Positions 33,236 to 44,500 of a stretch of DNA of 64,000 nucleotides are shown piece after piece (positions within the stretch are counted from its first letter, which is position 1; the number at the start of each line of letters is the position of its first letter). A model generated the notes under the pieces. That model had not been told where the DNA came from and did not search any database. It saw nothing but the letters and a program-made list of their open reading frames with translations. The DNA comes from Branchiostoma floridae (Eukaryota > Chordata > Leptocardii > Amphioxiformes > Branchiostomatidae). A program made the position numbers and the translations under genes. Location: assembly GCF_000003815.2 (NCBI RefSeq), contig NC_049981.1:32179074-32243073 (forward strand), read 5' to 3'.

Positions 33236-33413
33236 CAGTCAAACCTGTCTATAGTGGCCACTCAAGGGACCGGACAAATGTGGCCACTATAGACAGGTGG
33301 CCTCTGTATAAAGGTGGCAACTTGTAGATAAAATACCCATGGGACTGACAAAAAGTGGCCACTATGGACAGGTGGCCCCTCTGTAGAGGTGGCCCCTAAT
33401 ACAGGATTGACTG
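33236..33413. mobile_element. pogo/Tigger-like MITE, unit 2 copy
   Basis: CAGTCAAACCTGTCTATAG at the left and GGATTGACTG at the right, flanked by TA on both sides, with internal GTGGCCACTAT repeats. CAGTCAAAC ends and TA duplication suit pogo/Tigger. The paralogous copy is at 54304-54481. Confidence 0.7.
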
Positions 33414-34187
33414 TAATTTTTTCTCATGTCTATCGATCTGACGTCTATATTGAAACATTGGAACACATCTGAACACCAGGTGTACTTGATCCATTAAAAA
33501 AATTATTTCTTTTCAATAGATCCCTGTACTTTCGTCAATGTCATAGGTTAAAAAAGCTTTACTTGATAATACTTGTTCTGTTTTTTTGTTTTCCTCTATT
33601 ATTAAGGGCTAACCCTGGGAAAGTACAAAATAATTACATGATAAAAACAGTTGCTTGTTTTCTCTTCATCATTTGTCTCAATATTAGAGGTTAATAGAAT
33701 CTTTTGCATAAAACATTGTCAAAGCTAAGTTATATACTAAATTCTTCATCACGTCCCGCTAACTGACAACACAAAGAAAGTTTTGGAACTTCGTAAATAA
33801 ATAATTTTCTGCTAATAGCACGCTACATTCTTACTTTGCATGAAATCTAATAGTCATTCTGGTTTTGCCAGTTGAAAGGGGTGTTTAGTATAGAGGTTAA
33901 CGTTATTTACATAGATATCCTAAATAGCCGTATTAGTCAGACAGACTGCACAGCCTTCTGTTGAAAACCGCAATTTCTACATTTCCGACACCCAGTCGAC
34001 AACAGTTATAGCCGTTTGTATGTACCAGACAGAGGTTACGTCAGCTGAATCACAGTATTGCACGTATAAAGGACAGCGAAGCGGCGTTTTAACATCACCA
34101 TGGTAACCGTGTTCTGTGGGGATCATGAATGAATCATGACAGAGAAATGCACTTTCTCAGACACTTATAATGAGTAGTGCCTGGTAT

Positions 34188-34351
34188 CAGTTAATTGCAC
34201 GTCGGATAAACGCACACTTCGGTTAATTGCACGGAATCCCCGAATCTCGTGACGGTGCGGTCCAACTGGGTAACTTCGCATTATCACACACGCCGGATAA
34301 TTGCACGGAATTCTATGGCAAATTGGGTGTGCAATTAAGCGGCTTCCACTG
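34188..34351. mobile_element. Unit 2-specific MITE insertion
   Basis: This 164-bp insertion begins CAGTTAATTGCACGTCGG and ends GCAATTAAGCGGCTTCCACTG, with TAT on each side. At the unit 3 paralogous site (about 55257-55263) only GGTATTTAGG is present, so this is an insertion after duplication. Confidence 0.8.
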
Positions 34352-35029
34352 TATTTAGGCATGACAATATATTTTGTGCTTCTATGAGTCCAGAAATTTG
34401 AAAGAAAACTCCGACCCTAGCCGACACTGGTCTACTTGCTCGTTATGATCCCGATAGATGGATTCTCGTCATTAATTCTAACCGGCATGTGTTAACCAAC
34501 GGGAAGTGACTTTACTCACCTAGCTTGAAGTCCGCGATTTCTACCTAATACGCCTCTTGGCTTGCTTTAAAAGATAAAAAGGTGTCCATCATCATTATCC
34601 ACTGTGTTCTGCCTCTCAAGTATTGGCAGAGTCCTGTCCATACATAGAAATTTACAGCAATCATTAGAGAACATAACACGGTATAACTCAGAGCTGGGCT
34701 GAAGATCTCGGACCGACGTTTCTGGTAGGCATTTTACAGCATGTTGTTGTCACTTGACTTTCAGCGTCTCTAACACCCAGTCAGCAATATGATTCATATA
34801 AATTATTGTCTTTCTGGGATATAACGTTATTATTATTAAAGACGGAACTCATTTCTTACACATGTACCTAACAATATGCTGAACACCTGGTTTCTATCCA
34901 GAGAAACGAACTAAAAGAAAGGGTGACACAATCACATTCCAGTTTAAAATATGACCAAAGCTTGAAATCAATTCGCATCTAATTCTAGTTTACGGCCTTT
35001 GTGATATGCGCCGTCGGGTTTACGGAAAA

Positions 35030-35240
35030 GGCTGGCCTGTCTACCTGGGCTGTCTACCTGGGCTGTCTACCTGGGCTGGCTATCACGTCAGGCTACTTGG
35101 ACCTACGAAAGCCCATTGGGACAAAAGCTGTTTTAGCAGTAGGGGTTGTTTGTGCTCAATGAAGCTATGTGTGAAGCTATTGTGTGTGTTACATAACCCA
35201 GAGGTACTGGGTTCAAATCAGTTGATATGTCACCGATCTT
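35030..35240. repeat. Short tandem repeat and possible SINE-like sequence
   Basis: TCTACCTGGGCTG is repeated about three times at 35039-35080. Downstream, GGGTTCAAATC near 35210 resembles a tRNA B box within a possible tRNA-derived SINE. Weak. Confidence 0.25.
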
Positions 35241-35279
35241 GAGCCGAGGGGCTTACTAGTGAAGGCCCTGCTAACTGTA

Positions 35280-35560
35280 TGGCATCCAGAATGTTACCAA
35301 AATGAAAGCAGTTCTGCAATGGACATCACTTGAAGACAGAAGGACAATGTCCAGACTTTGCATGATGTACAAAATGACCAATAAACTGGTGGACGACTGA
35401 TAAGTATCTAACACCAGCTCAAAAACGAACTAGAAACAGTCATGCCTTCAAGTACCAGAGTTACCAACCTAGGATTGATGTGTTCAAAAATTCCTATTTC
35501 CCCAGAACTATCGTAGAGTGGAATATGTTATCGCCAAACACAAAATAGTTTTAAAGAACC
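35280..35560 (+). mobile_element. LINE 3' remnant
   Basis: Broken frames give WTSLEDRRTMSRLCMMYKMT, then RTRNSHAFKYQSY and FPRTIVEWNML, a typical pattern at the end of LINE RT polyproteins. It is full of stops and has no RT core. Confidence 0.6.
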
Positions 35561-35879
35561 ATCTGTCTTACAGATACAGATACAGGCTACTTGCGAATGG
35601 GGAACGTTTATATCTGAAGCAATCTATACAGGGTTAATTCTGTGACAGTCGTTGTAACTTGTATAGATGTTGCAATTTTTGCATCTTTTTCCTGCATCAT
35701 GATGCACATAACACTAACAGAGAAAAAAATATGTCCAATAACATTTTTCTTACATGTTTTCCACAACAGGTCAAATATCACAGCAAGCCGTGGGTATCTA
35801 ACCGCACTTTGCCATTGGCAGATGACATGACAGATAGGAAACAACTTACAATTCTTTACCATCATTATTAGATAAGTCT

Positions 35880-36957
35880 GGTGAGAAACCATCTAATAGG
35901 TCCAACCTCTCCTACTATAATAAGAAACATCTAGAGCTGTACAAGTGTGACCAACGTGGCGTCTGCAGTACGAGAAAAGGGGTCTTACACACACATGGAT
36001 AAACACGTCGGTGAAAATATGTGGAGATTGTGGGTACAAGACAGATGACTGGTCTGCCCTATTGAGTCATATGAAGACATATACAGGAGAGGAGAGCAAA
36101 AGTTTGACCAGTGGGGCTACAGCACAACAAGCAAAGGGAACTTGGACAGACACATGGCAAATCACACTGATGAGAAACCCTACATGTGTGGAGAATGCGG
36201 TTACCAGGCGGCTGTTAAGTCCAGGTTATCATGTCATGCAAAGATACATACAGGAGAGAAACCTTACAAGTGTGACCAGTGTGATTACTGCACAGCTTGG
36301 AAAAGGGACTTAGATAGACACAGGGTAAAACACTCCAATGAGAAACCCTACATGTGTGGGGAGTGTGGGTTCAGGACAGGTTACAGGTCTGCCCTATCAA
36401 GTCATATGAGGCTACATACAGGAGAGGATCTGTACAAGTGTGATCAGTGTGACTACTGCACAGTACTAAAATCAGCTTTGGACGGACACAAGGTAAAACA
36501 CACTGGTGAGAAACCCTACATGTGTGGGGAGTGTGGGTTCAGGACAGGTCACAGGTCTAGCCTTTCAGGTCATATGAAGCTACATACAGGAGAGAAGCCC
36601 TACAAGTGTGACCAGTGTGACTACTGCACAGCTTGGAAAGAGGCCTTGGACACACACAATGTAAAACACTCCAATGAGAAACCCTACATGTGTGGGAAAT
36701 GCGGGTTCAAGACAGGTTACAGGTCTGCCCTATCACGTCATATGAAGAAACATACAAGAGAGAAGCAGTACAAGTGTGACCAGTGTGACTATTGCACGGA
36801 TTGGAAACCAGACTTGATTACCCACATGTCTAAACACTCTGGTGAGAGACCTTACATTTACACATGTGGGCAGTGTGGGTTCAGGACAGATTATAAGTCT
36901 ACCCTTACCAGACACAAGAAAATACATTCAGGAGAAAAGCCACACACACAAGTGTGA
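35880..36957 (+). CDS. C2H2 zinc-finger gene, nine intact fingers, decayed N-terminal part
   Basis: Nine C-x2-C-x12-H-x3-H fingers are open from about 36154 to the stop at 36955-36957, joined by TGEKPY/NEKPY linkers. Fingers alternate two types, YMCGECGFRTG and YKCDQCDYCTAW, a two-finger repeat unit. Upstream finger remnants (35880-36140) are out of frame: compared with 61840 onward, about 8 bp are missing after GGTGAAAA and there is a further 1-bp indel near 36095. The gene may be N-terminally broken or use a downstream ATG (36154). DNA binding is expected from the family; the target is unknown. Confidence 0.7.
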
Positions 36958-36959
36958 CC

Positions 36960-37460
36960 AGTATTCATCATCATCATCATCTGGCGGGCGGGGTGAGGCG
37001 TTGCACAACATCTCTCCACAGCGCTTGGTCTTTCATAGCTGCTCCCAAGTCCTCAGTGTCAATACCTGTGTCTCTGGAAATGTTACAATTCAGTTATTTA
37101 TTATTAGTCATTAAAGCTACCTGGACCGACAAGTAGCCAAGCATGCTTTAGTTGGAGAGCAACTTAAACACACACAAGTGCGGCCTGTATGCAGTTTGCA
37201 AAAATGTCTGGGTACACAATCTGTAAAAATGTTTTAGGTTTTAGGTGTAGCAGTTGTGTGAACATACTTGCATCAAATGTATGATGTACAGCGAAAGGGT
37301 ATGTCACCCCGTAAGGGGCGGCATCACCCCGTCGTGTGTAAACATGTGCGAACATGTGTGATCACGTCGACCGATGATGATGATGATGATGTACAGGAGA
37401 GAAGCTTTTTATAGGAGTAGATATTACATTTATGAAGATTAGACATCCAGGTAAACAATA
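36960..37460. other. Intergenic after the zinc-finger gene
   Basis: A CATCAT run at 36965-36980 and an ATGATG run at 37374-37390 are present. No gene is supported. Confidence 0.5.
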
Positions 37461-37465
37461 TTTAA

Positions 37466-38433
37466 CCCTCGAACACCCGAGTGGGGTCCATTTGGACCCC
37501 AGGCGTAAACTTTGAAGTGCCATTTGAACATTTTCAATCTGAAATTCCTTCCGTGACTTTGTTAATCAATGTCTGCTATACTTATATAATATAAGTTTTT
37601 ACGAAGATTGGTACATTACTGTGGAAACTATAAAGAAAGTCTGTGTTCAGTCCGTCTAGGGTCCAAACGGACCCCAGCAAAAATGTGCCGTTTTTAAAAC
37701 AAACTTTTGAGATTAACTCCTGAAATACGTATCATATATAGGACCACCAAACTTTCAGAGATTTATAAACATGTAAAACTAAATCCTCACAAAAACTTCT
37801 GTGTCATCACCATATAATATGACGACATTATGACGTCTTTTAGCTTATAAAGGCGGCCATCTTGGATTTTGACCAATGACGTCATAAAATTAGCATAAAT
37901 TTTAAATCATGAAAATTACATTGAATTTCATAGAATTCAATTGTTGTAAGAAAACAAGTGTAGTTTGCCAAGAAAACCTTGTTTACATCGAAATTTGCAA
38001 ATTTTGGGCAAAAATATGCCTGTCATAATTTCGTTGCCATGGCAACCCCCAAAAATTATAAACTTACTTTATTGACTTTAAAATTTTGCTAACAATATTT
38101 TGTGATATATTACCAAATTTCGTAACTTTAGCTCTAGCCGTTCATGAGTTATACGCCATAAAAGTTGCTGAAGGCCTCAAAATTCCCCTCTCTGGTCAGA
38201 ATAGGTTTAGTTCAAAACTGGTCCTTCTGATCTTTTGCATAAATAATGATAATAAGCAGGAATTATCAACACCTTAACATGTCAAAATATTCCCCTTACA
38301 TTGACGAAGCAATGTATGTACAATGATCACTGATAAGAATTGGAATTAAGATTTTATGAACAAAACATTTTGGGGTCCGTTTGGACCCCACTCGGTCATT
38401 TTAGTCGCAAAAAAAAGGTCGGGTGCTTGAGGG
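37466..38433. mobile_element. piggyBac-like non-autonomous element
   Basis: TTAA (37462-37465) precedes CCCTCGAACACCCGAGTGGG, and AGGGTGCTTGAGGG-type sequence precedes TTAA (38434-38437). GGGGTCC...GGACCCC palindromes lie just inside both ends. The TTAA target and CCCT/AGGG termini suit piggyBac. The 968-bp interior has no transposase ORF. Confidence 0.7.
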
Positions 38434-38439
38434 TTAAAC

Positions 38440-40490
38440 ACACGACATAAACACAGCCTTAGAAATGGGCCTTAATGTGGTTACGACGATTGTCTAGTTA
38501 GGCAAACGTGTTGCTATATTCTGCCTCCCTAGCGACTTTGTCAAGCATGCTGGTCGGGAATAGTACGTAGGTCCCATTTGTGTAGTAGTTGTTAAGTGTC
38601 CATTTTTTTTGCTTAGTGGTACATACATATGGTTTCCTCACTATTCTTTTTCTGTGTCACTTACTCATCTATATGCACCAGGATATCAGGTGGTCTTTTT
38701 GTGGTATAAGATGGAAGTTATGACAGCAGTATCTCAGTCATAGAGGAATGGAAACTAGAACTTACGTCATGGTTATAAATAGAGAAATTAACGTTCAACC
38801 CAGATGACCTTTCACGAGTAGCCATGACGCCTCCCTCAAAGGCTCAATCGAGGCTCGTACAGAAAATATTAGTAGTAGACAGGATTATTTTGTTCCATGA
38901 ACACTACAAATATTTCAATGACAATTGTACAGCTTTGCAGTCATAGTATTAACTTCAACTTATCTACATAGACAATTGATTATTCATTTAATATGTATAG
39001 TTATATGATAATGACATGCACCGTTTGAGTTCTGACTACATGGATTTCAAGAAACATGAACAGGTACGGAGAACTTTTTCTATTACATCACAGGTGGGAA
39101 AACGTCCTGCAATTACGTTATCCTCATATATGAATTGAGTGTAACATCACTTTGTAAAAGATGGTTTTTACATTATAATATTTGAGTTTTGTGACATGGC
39201 ATACTACAGCACTGTGATATATTGAAATGTAAACCGTGACTTTTGAAGCATTTAGGTCAAGCAATCATCACGAGACAGTCACATTCCGTTCTTTAATCAC
39301 ACGCGCTTGCATGATCTTACAAATGTGACTATTTAAATGTTTCAGCCTGTTATCCAGATGGTTTCAGCATTTCATATAATATTGTCACTGTGTAACGACA
39401 ACTGGGGTGTTGAAGAGCCCTGCAATCCAAAACTCTAAAACGGAGTCGTTTTTCTTTAAAGTTTTTGTCTCTCCACAGAATTGAATACCGATTAGTAAAC
39501 ATCTACCAATAGACTCAATAAAGCATTCACGCCTGCCAGTAAATTCAAAACTATAGACAGGACAATTTTCAAACAGACGTGTTTTTCGTGCCAGGTAAGC
39601 GAACCAATAAAACGCCAGTCTGGCAGGTTGACCCCAAGGTCACCACTAGGTGTGTCGTCACGGAACAAAGGTGGGACCGCTGACGGCGCGACAGGTGTTT
39701 ACCGATGGCGTGCACAGGGACGAACCAAGTTTGCTTTACAGAGGGGTGTTTTTCTGTGTAACGGGCTTGAGTGGTGTTTTTCTGTGTAAACAACCGCGAC
39801 CAAAACAACGTTAGACAATAAAGACAGGTGTTTACAAATGGCGTGCACAGGACGAACCAAGTTCGCCTTACAGAGGGGTGTTTGTCTGTCTAAGGGGCTT
39901 TAAACAGCCGAACCAACGTTGACAATAAAGAGATATAAGACACTGTCTAAAAACACAAGAGACTTGCAGGAACTGTCGTTTGTCCATCTATAAATTGATT
40001 TTTGTGTATGAATATTTAACATTCAATCGAAAAGTCGAGGTAAGCAATTTGTGTGTGTTGAATGACAGTTACAAACTTCATCATGCAATAATAGCCACGT
40101 AACGCCTCTATGTTAACGCTGTGTTGTGATTGGCTGGAGTTTGGGACGTGCCCAAAATAGATCTGCGTCACCAGAAAGTGTACCTGGTAGGGCTGACCGT
40201 GTAATAACGCTCTCTGGCATTCCGCTTTAGTATTGCAAGCAATGATCGTTTTTTTTCACAAGCATGACCAACGTGGTTAATGTTTAATCTTGAAAGAACC
40301 AAGTCGCAGGTAAACTTAGCAAAGGCGTATCCTACTAAAACGTTTTGAACAACGAGAGGGAAGTAGAAAAATTGCTGTGTTACACAGTACCAAATATATA
40401 ACATAACGTTACATTGTTGTTATGACTTGACCATTACATGGTTGCAGGCTATTGTTCCTCTCCCACCTGCCCCCTCCCGTGGTGTTTAGG
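38440..40490. promoter_or_regulatory. Unit 3 5' flank with duplicated blocks
   Basis: About 38690-38850 repeats part of the 3' flank seen at 9000-9130. About 39560-39960 matches unit 2 (21510-21720) and unit 4 (63030-63290) and contains TGACCCCAAGGTCA at 39629-39642. A GGTGTTTAC...GGACGAACCAAGTT segment is duplicated locally (about 39690 and 39825). No coding exon is seen before 40493. Confidence 0.55.
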
Positions 40491-40492
40491 AC

Positions 40493-40568
40493 ATGGACTC
40501 GTTCCTTCTTCTGGACGGACATTTTCCTCAAGGAACACACCTGAGCACAGGTGTGCCGAGCAGACCAG
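40493..40568 (+). CDS. Unit 3 alternative first exon
   Basis: ATG at 40493 opens 25 codons (MDSFLLLDGHFPQGTH...PSRP) to CCAG|GTAACC, leaving phase 1 as needed for the TIR exon. Unit 4 has the same exon at 63816-63891 with the same length and donor but many amino-acid changes. It is either an alternative N-terminus or a 5' UTR exon. Confidence 0.4.
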
Positions 40569-41526
40569 GTAACCGTAGTTTTATACCTGCTATACCGTAG
40601 TTACGTTAACGTCTACAGTAATTAATTGAGACTCGGTTAAACGTCTAGGAGAACTCAAATCATTGCTCTTCTTATTACAGCGGTCAGTCACTCAGTTGTA
40701 ATAGCAAGTTGGTTGCCCAGTCCTCTGTAACCGAACTTTGGTTAGTTTGGTGACCCTGGTGGTATTGAAGGCTACGGGGAAACAGAAATGGTAAGATCGT
40801 CTGTGAATGGCTTTAATTAAGGAAGTCAACAACGTGACCGAAATGTCGTCTTATGATAAAGACATTGCAGGGTAACAAAGCTGTTTTATTTTTGTACCTA
40901 GACAGTTGTGCCTCATATATATCAGAGCCCTAACAATCAAAGTAAATCTTTCAAGAAAGGAGTACGTCGACGTTAATAAGGTTGGATTCCACCAAAGTCA
41001 CGTTACTTAGTTTTTGTAACTGTATTTACGCCGTTTAGGAGGAGATTCGCAGGGGTGCAACAACATTTGAGTACAGCCGTTTGGGGTACTGAGTCTGGCG
41101 GTACGTTTGTGTAGGTCACAAGATGGCGGACACGCCAGTAGGACTCGCCCGTTCCAAGGTCCACAGGTCCAAAGTACTGTTCCGCTTGGACCTTGGTAGC
41201 ACTTACTAGCAGGTTACAGATTGTGTGTACTAGTGCGTGTTTTGGTGGCTACTCGACGGCATGATATATGCTGAGTTTCTTCAATCAGTTCAGTTCACCC
41301 TCTGACACCGGGATTTAAACAAAGTGTCTACGATTTCTTAGCACGCAAAACGTGACTAGCTACATCATGACTCCATTCTAACGGTAGATATCAACTACAT
41401 AACGTACCGATTGCCTCCCCAGTATAACACACCAGTCTGGGATGTCTTCTGTCCAGCCCAGCATACAGGGACTCTGACCTTACTGATCGAACGTCACAAC
41501 TAATCTGACGTCATTTGTTAATCACC
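40569..41526. other. Unit 3 first intron or promoter region
   Basis: No exon is supported. About 41338-41526 matches the unit 2 pre-start segment at 22700-22952. Confidence 0.5.
41506..41513. promoter_or_regulatory. CRE-like palindrome upstream of the unit 3 start
   Basis: TGACGTCA ends 13 bp before ATG 41527, the same spacing as in unit 2. Confidence 0.45.
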
Positions 41527-41536
41527 ATGGAAACAG
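41527..41536 (+). CDS. Unit 3 start micro-exon
   Basis: CACCATGGAAACAG|GTGAGT has a good Kozak context and a strong donor. It encodes Met-Glu-Thr and leaves phase 1. It is identical to the unit 2 micro-exon. Confidence 0.6.
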
Positions 41537-44500
41537 GTGAGTCACTTTCTTCATATTCACTCAAAGGTCACTGTTATGTGCAGATATGCTAATGTACTTT
41601 ATAAGATATGTTACTTATTCCTAAAGATCCGGTTTATCTTAGTTTAGTATTCGTACTTATTTTGACTCATGATAAGCCGCTGTGTTGTACAATACTTTCA
41701 CTTTCACTCCAAACCTCACCTTTGTTCCAGTTTACCGAGTGCTTTGAGGTTTGTTACTGTTGCATATCATGATTTCTAAGTAATAATAATCAACACCATA
41801 ATCAATGAAATGACCAAAAAGATTCAAACTTTGGAACACAATCAAATAAACAAATATATTTACATTGTGAACCCGTTGGTCCTACCAGGTCCACGTGTTG
41901 TCCTCCTGCACGCAGCAGAGGATGGGGAGTTCGTCAGGAGGCTGGTGGAGGAGCTGATGGGTCTGGGCACCTACGGTCTACCCCAGACAGACATCTCCTG
42001 TCAGCAGGTTACAGGCACTCCTGGTGACGTCAGCCGCGCACAGCTCACGTCCACACTGACCCTCGGCAGCGTGAAACTTGTCGTGCCCGTGATCAGCAGA
42101 CACCTGCTTGCTGACCAGTCCTCGCTCACGGTCGGACTGGAAACTGCCTTGAGGAACAACAAGCCTCGATACGTCATTTGGCTGGACCAGAACGAGGATG
42201 ACTTCCGTGAGTTCGGCACGTTAGTCAGCCGGCAGTACCCAACCCTGGAGGCGCCGGCCAGGCGGGTCCAGCGGGACAGGTTTGAGGAGACGATGCCCGG
42301 CCGTGGTATTGGCAGGGGGATGTTAGGCATCGCCTGGGATGTGCGTGACGCGCTCTGCAGACAAACAGGTGAGGGTGGACATATCATGGCTGTTACATAA
42401 TGATAATGTAATTAGCGGACTGTAGAAACAACCGTACAATCTTGTCAAGTCTGTCGTATATTTTAATCATTCTCATCTTATATCACTATGCGTGGAATAA
42501 ACCTGTGGGGTAGGCCGGTTCTTCTTTGCTTGCTTGAATATGTGGACGGCTTCTTAACCGAATTGTAATCTGCAGTGATAACCCATTTGCACTGATTAAA
42601 GGCTAACAACGGAATGATAGTGTTCCTGTAGAATAGATGCTGCGATTGTTTCGTTTACAGAAATTTAGTATTGTGGTAAATGCATTTCTTTGTCGTAGTG
42701 AGTTATCTAGACACTTCATCAACTAATATGATGTCCCTACATAGACCGAACCAGGTTAGACTGACGTGTGTCGTTTGTCTGTCCATCTCCACAGGTGAAC
42801 TGAGGTACCCGGGCTGGGGGGCCTTGCGCGACACTCTTGAGTTCCTGGCTGACAACATGAACCTCCCAGCTGTTCTCACACGGCTGGAACAGGAGAACCA
42901 GCTGAGTCCGGCTGAGGTTCGGGATATCCAGGTAAGGTACAGGGTGGAAGCGACAATTGTCAAAATCGGGATAATAACATCACTGCCACGGGTATTTCAC
43001 ATTCATACAGTTTTATGGGCTTTGGATACGTCTGCCTTGATTTGTATTTAACACAATGTTCCCTAGATGGGCCGCAGCAGCACACACTTCTGAATGAATA
43101 AAACTCTAGATGTGTTTCTTTCGGAGCCGCCCAATACACAACACCACAGACTTTGCGATATATTTTTACAATTAAATTGCGATAAGTTTCTAAATTTTAG
43201 GTACGGGCGCTGTACATGTGTAGTTTGGGTAACAAAACGGCGTGAAATAAGAAAGGAAGTCAATATGAGGTTTCATTATACTTTCTGAACTAATACACCT
43301 TCAGAGTAATACGCTGTTGTTCGTCGGAAGACTTAAAAGTCATTTGCATTAATAAGTCTATAAAGTATATGGTTTAACAAGTATAGATATCGTCAGCAAA
43401 CACCATGAATGATGATTGACAAATACTGTATCATTAGTTTTTAATAACACCCCTTTCAAGTGTTACTCTGAAAGTGGACTTTGCGCAATAAGAAACGACG
43501 TCAAAAATTGCAAAAATATTGACTGTACTTTTCATCAGAGCTGCCAGGTGTCGCTTATTGTAGATATGAAAACTGCGCTCCGACACAAGTTAGAGCCAAG
43601 TACTTCTATACTTTTAAACACTTGGTATATGTGCTAAGATTAGAATAGACAGATATTTACCATATTTTAGGCTGCCAACATACGCAGTATACTAGTATCC
43701 TGGAAAAACGTGCTACAGATTAAGTGCAACAAAATGAGCGGTACATGTAGGTGTGATCTTGTATAAAACTGCGCCCTGTGCTTGTTTTAATTGATTAGTA
43801 ATGATGACATTGACTATAAACTTGAGGATGACTAGTAATAGTATAATTGTGTACCTGTATGTTAACATATATGTATGCGCCTACCTAGTTTTTGCTCTTT
43901 ATTCATGGATTGAAACCTAACAAGCACAAATAAGGATATTATTTTTTCTTGTCTACATTAATGATATTGTCGATAATCTGGTCTCCCAGCCATTTCTTTT
44001 TGCTGGCGACAGCTCAGTTATGCATATTGTTGATTCCGCTTCTTGTTTAAATGCTGATTTAGAGAAAATACACAGATGGGCTGTTCAGTGGTTAATGGAA
44101 CTGAACCCAGCCAAAACAGTTGAAATGCGCTTTTCAACCAGAAGAGCTTATTTAGTACACCCACCTTTGTTTTTAAACAATTGCATTATTAAGTCTGTTT
44201 CTTCTCACAAACACATAGGGGTTACCTTAAACTCTGACATGACTTGGAAATCCCACATCAACAATATATTGTCTAACATTTCTAAAAGCTTAGCTACTTT
44301 TAAAGGGTTGAAATTTAAACTCCCTCGTAATGTTTTGGAAACATTGTACAAATCATTTATTCGTCCGTGTTGCAGGACGGGGATGTCGTTTGGCACAGCT
44401 ACACGTGTGAAGAATCACAACTTTTAGAACGAATCCAATACCACTGCTCTCCTATTGTAACAGGTGCTGTCAAAGGATCATCGTACTCCTCAGCTTGCAA

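Larger units (their letters stand above)
32606..34880. repeat. Unit 2 copy of the duplicated 3' flank
   Basis: This is homologous to 53760-55800 along most of its length. Differences include the 21-bp repeat expansion at 33085-33200 and the MITE insertion at 34188-34351. No gene is seen. Confidence 0.85.

Noticed and set aside
35180-35230. A tRNA gene near the GGGTTCAAATC B-box-like motif
   Set aside because: No matching acceptor stem or anticodon arm could be folded by eye; at best a SINE relic.
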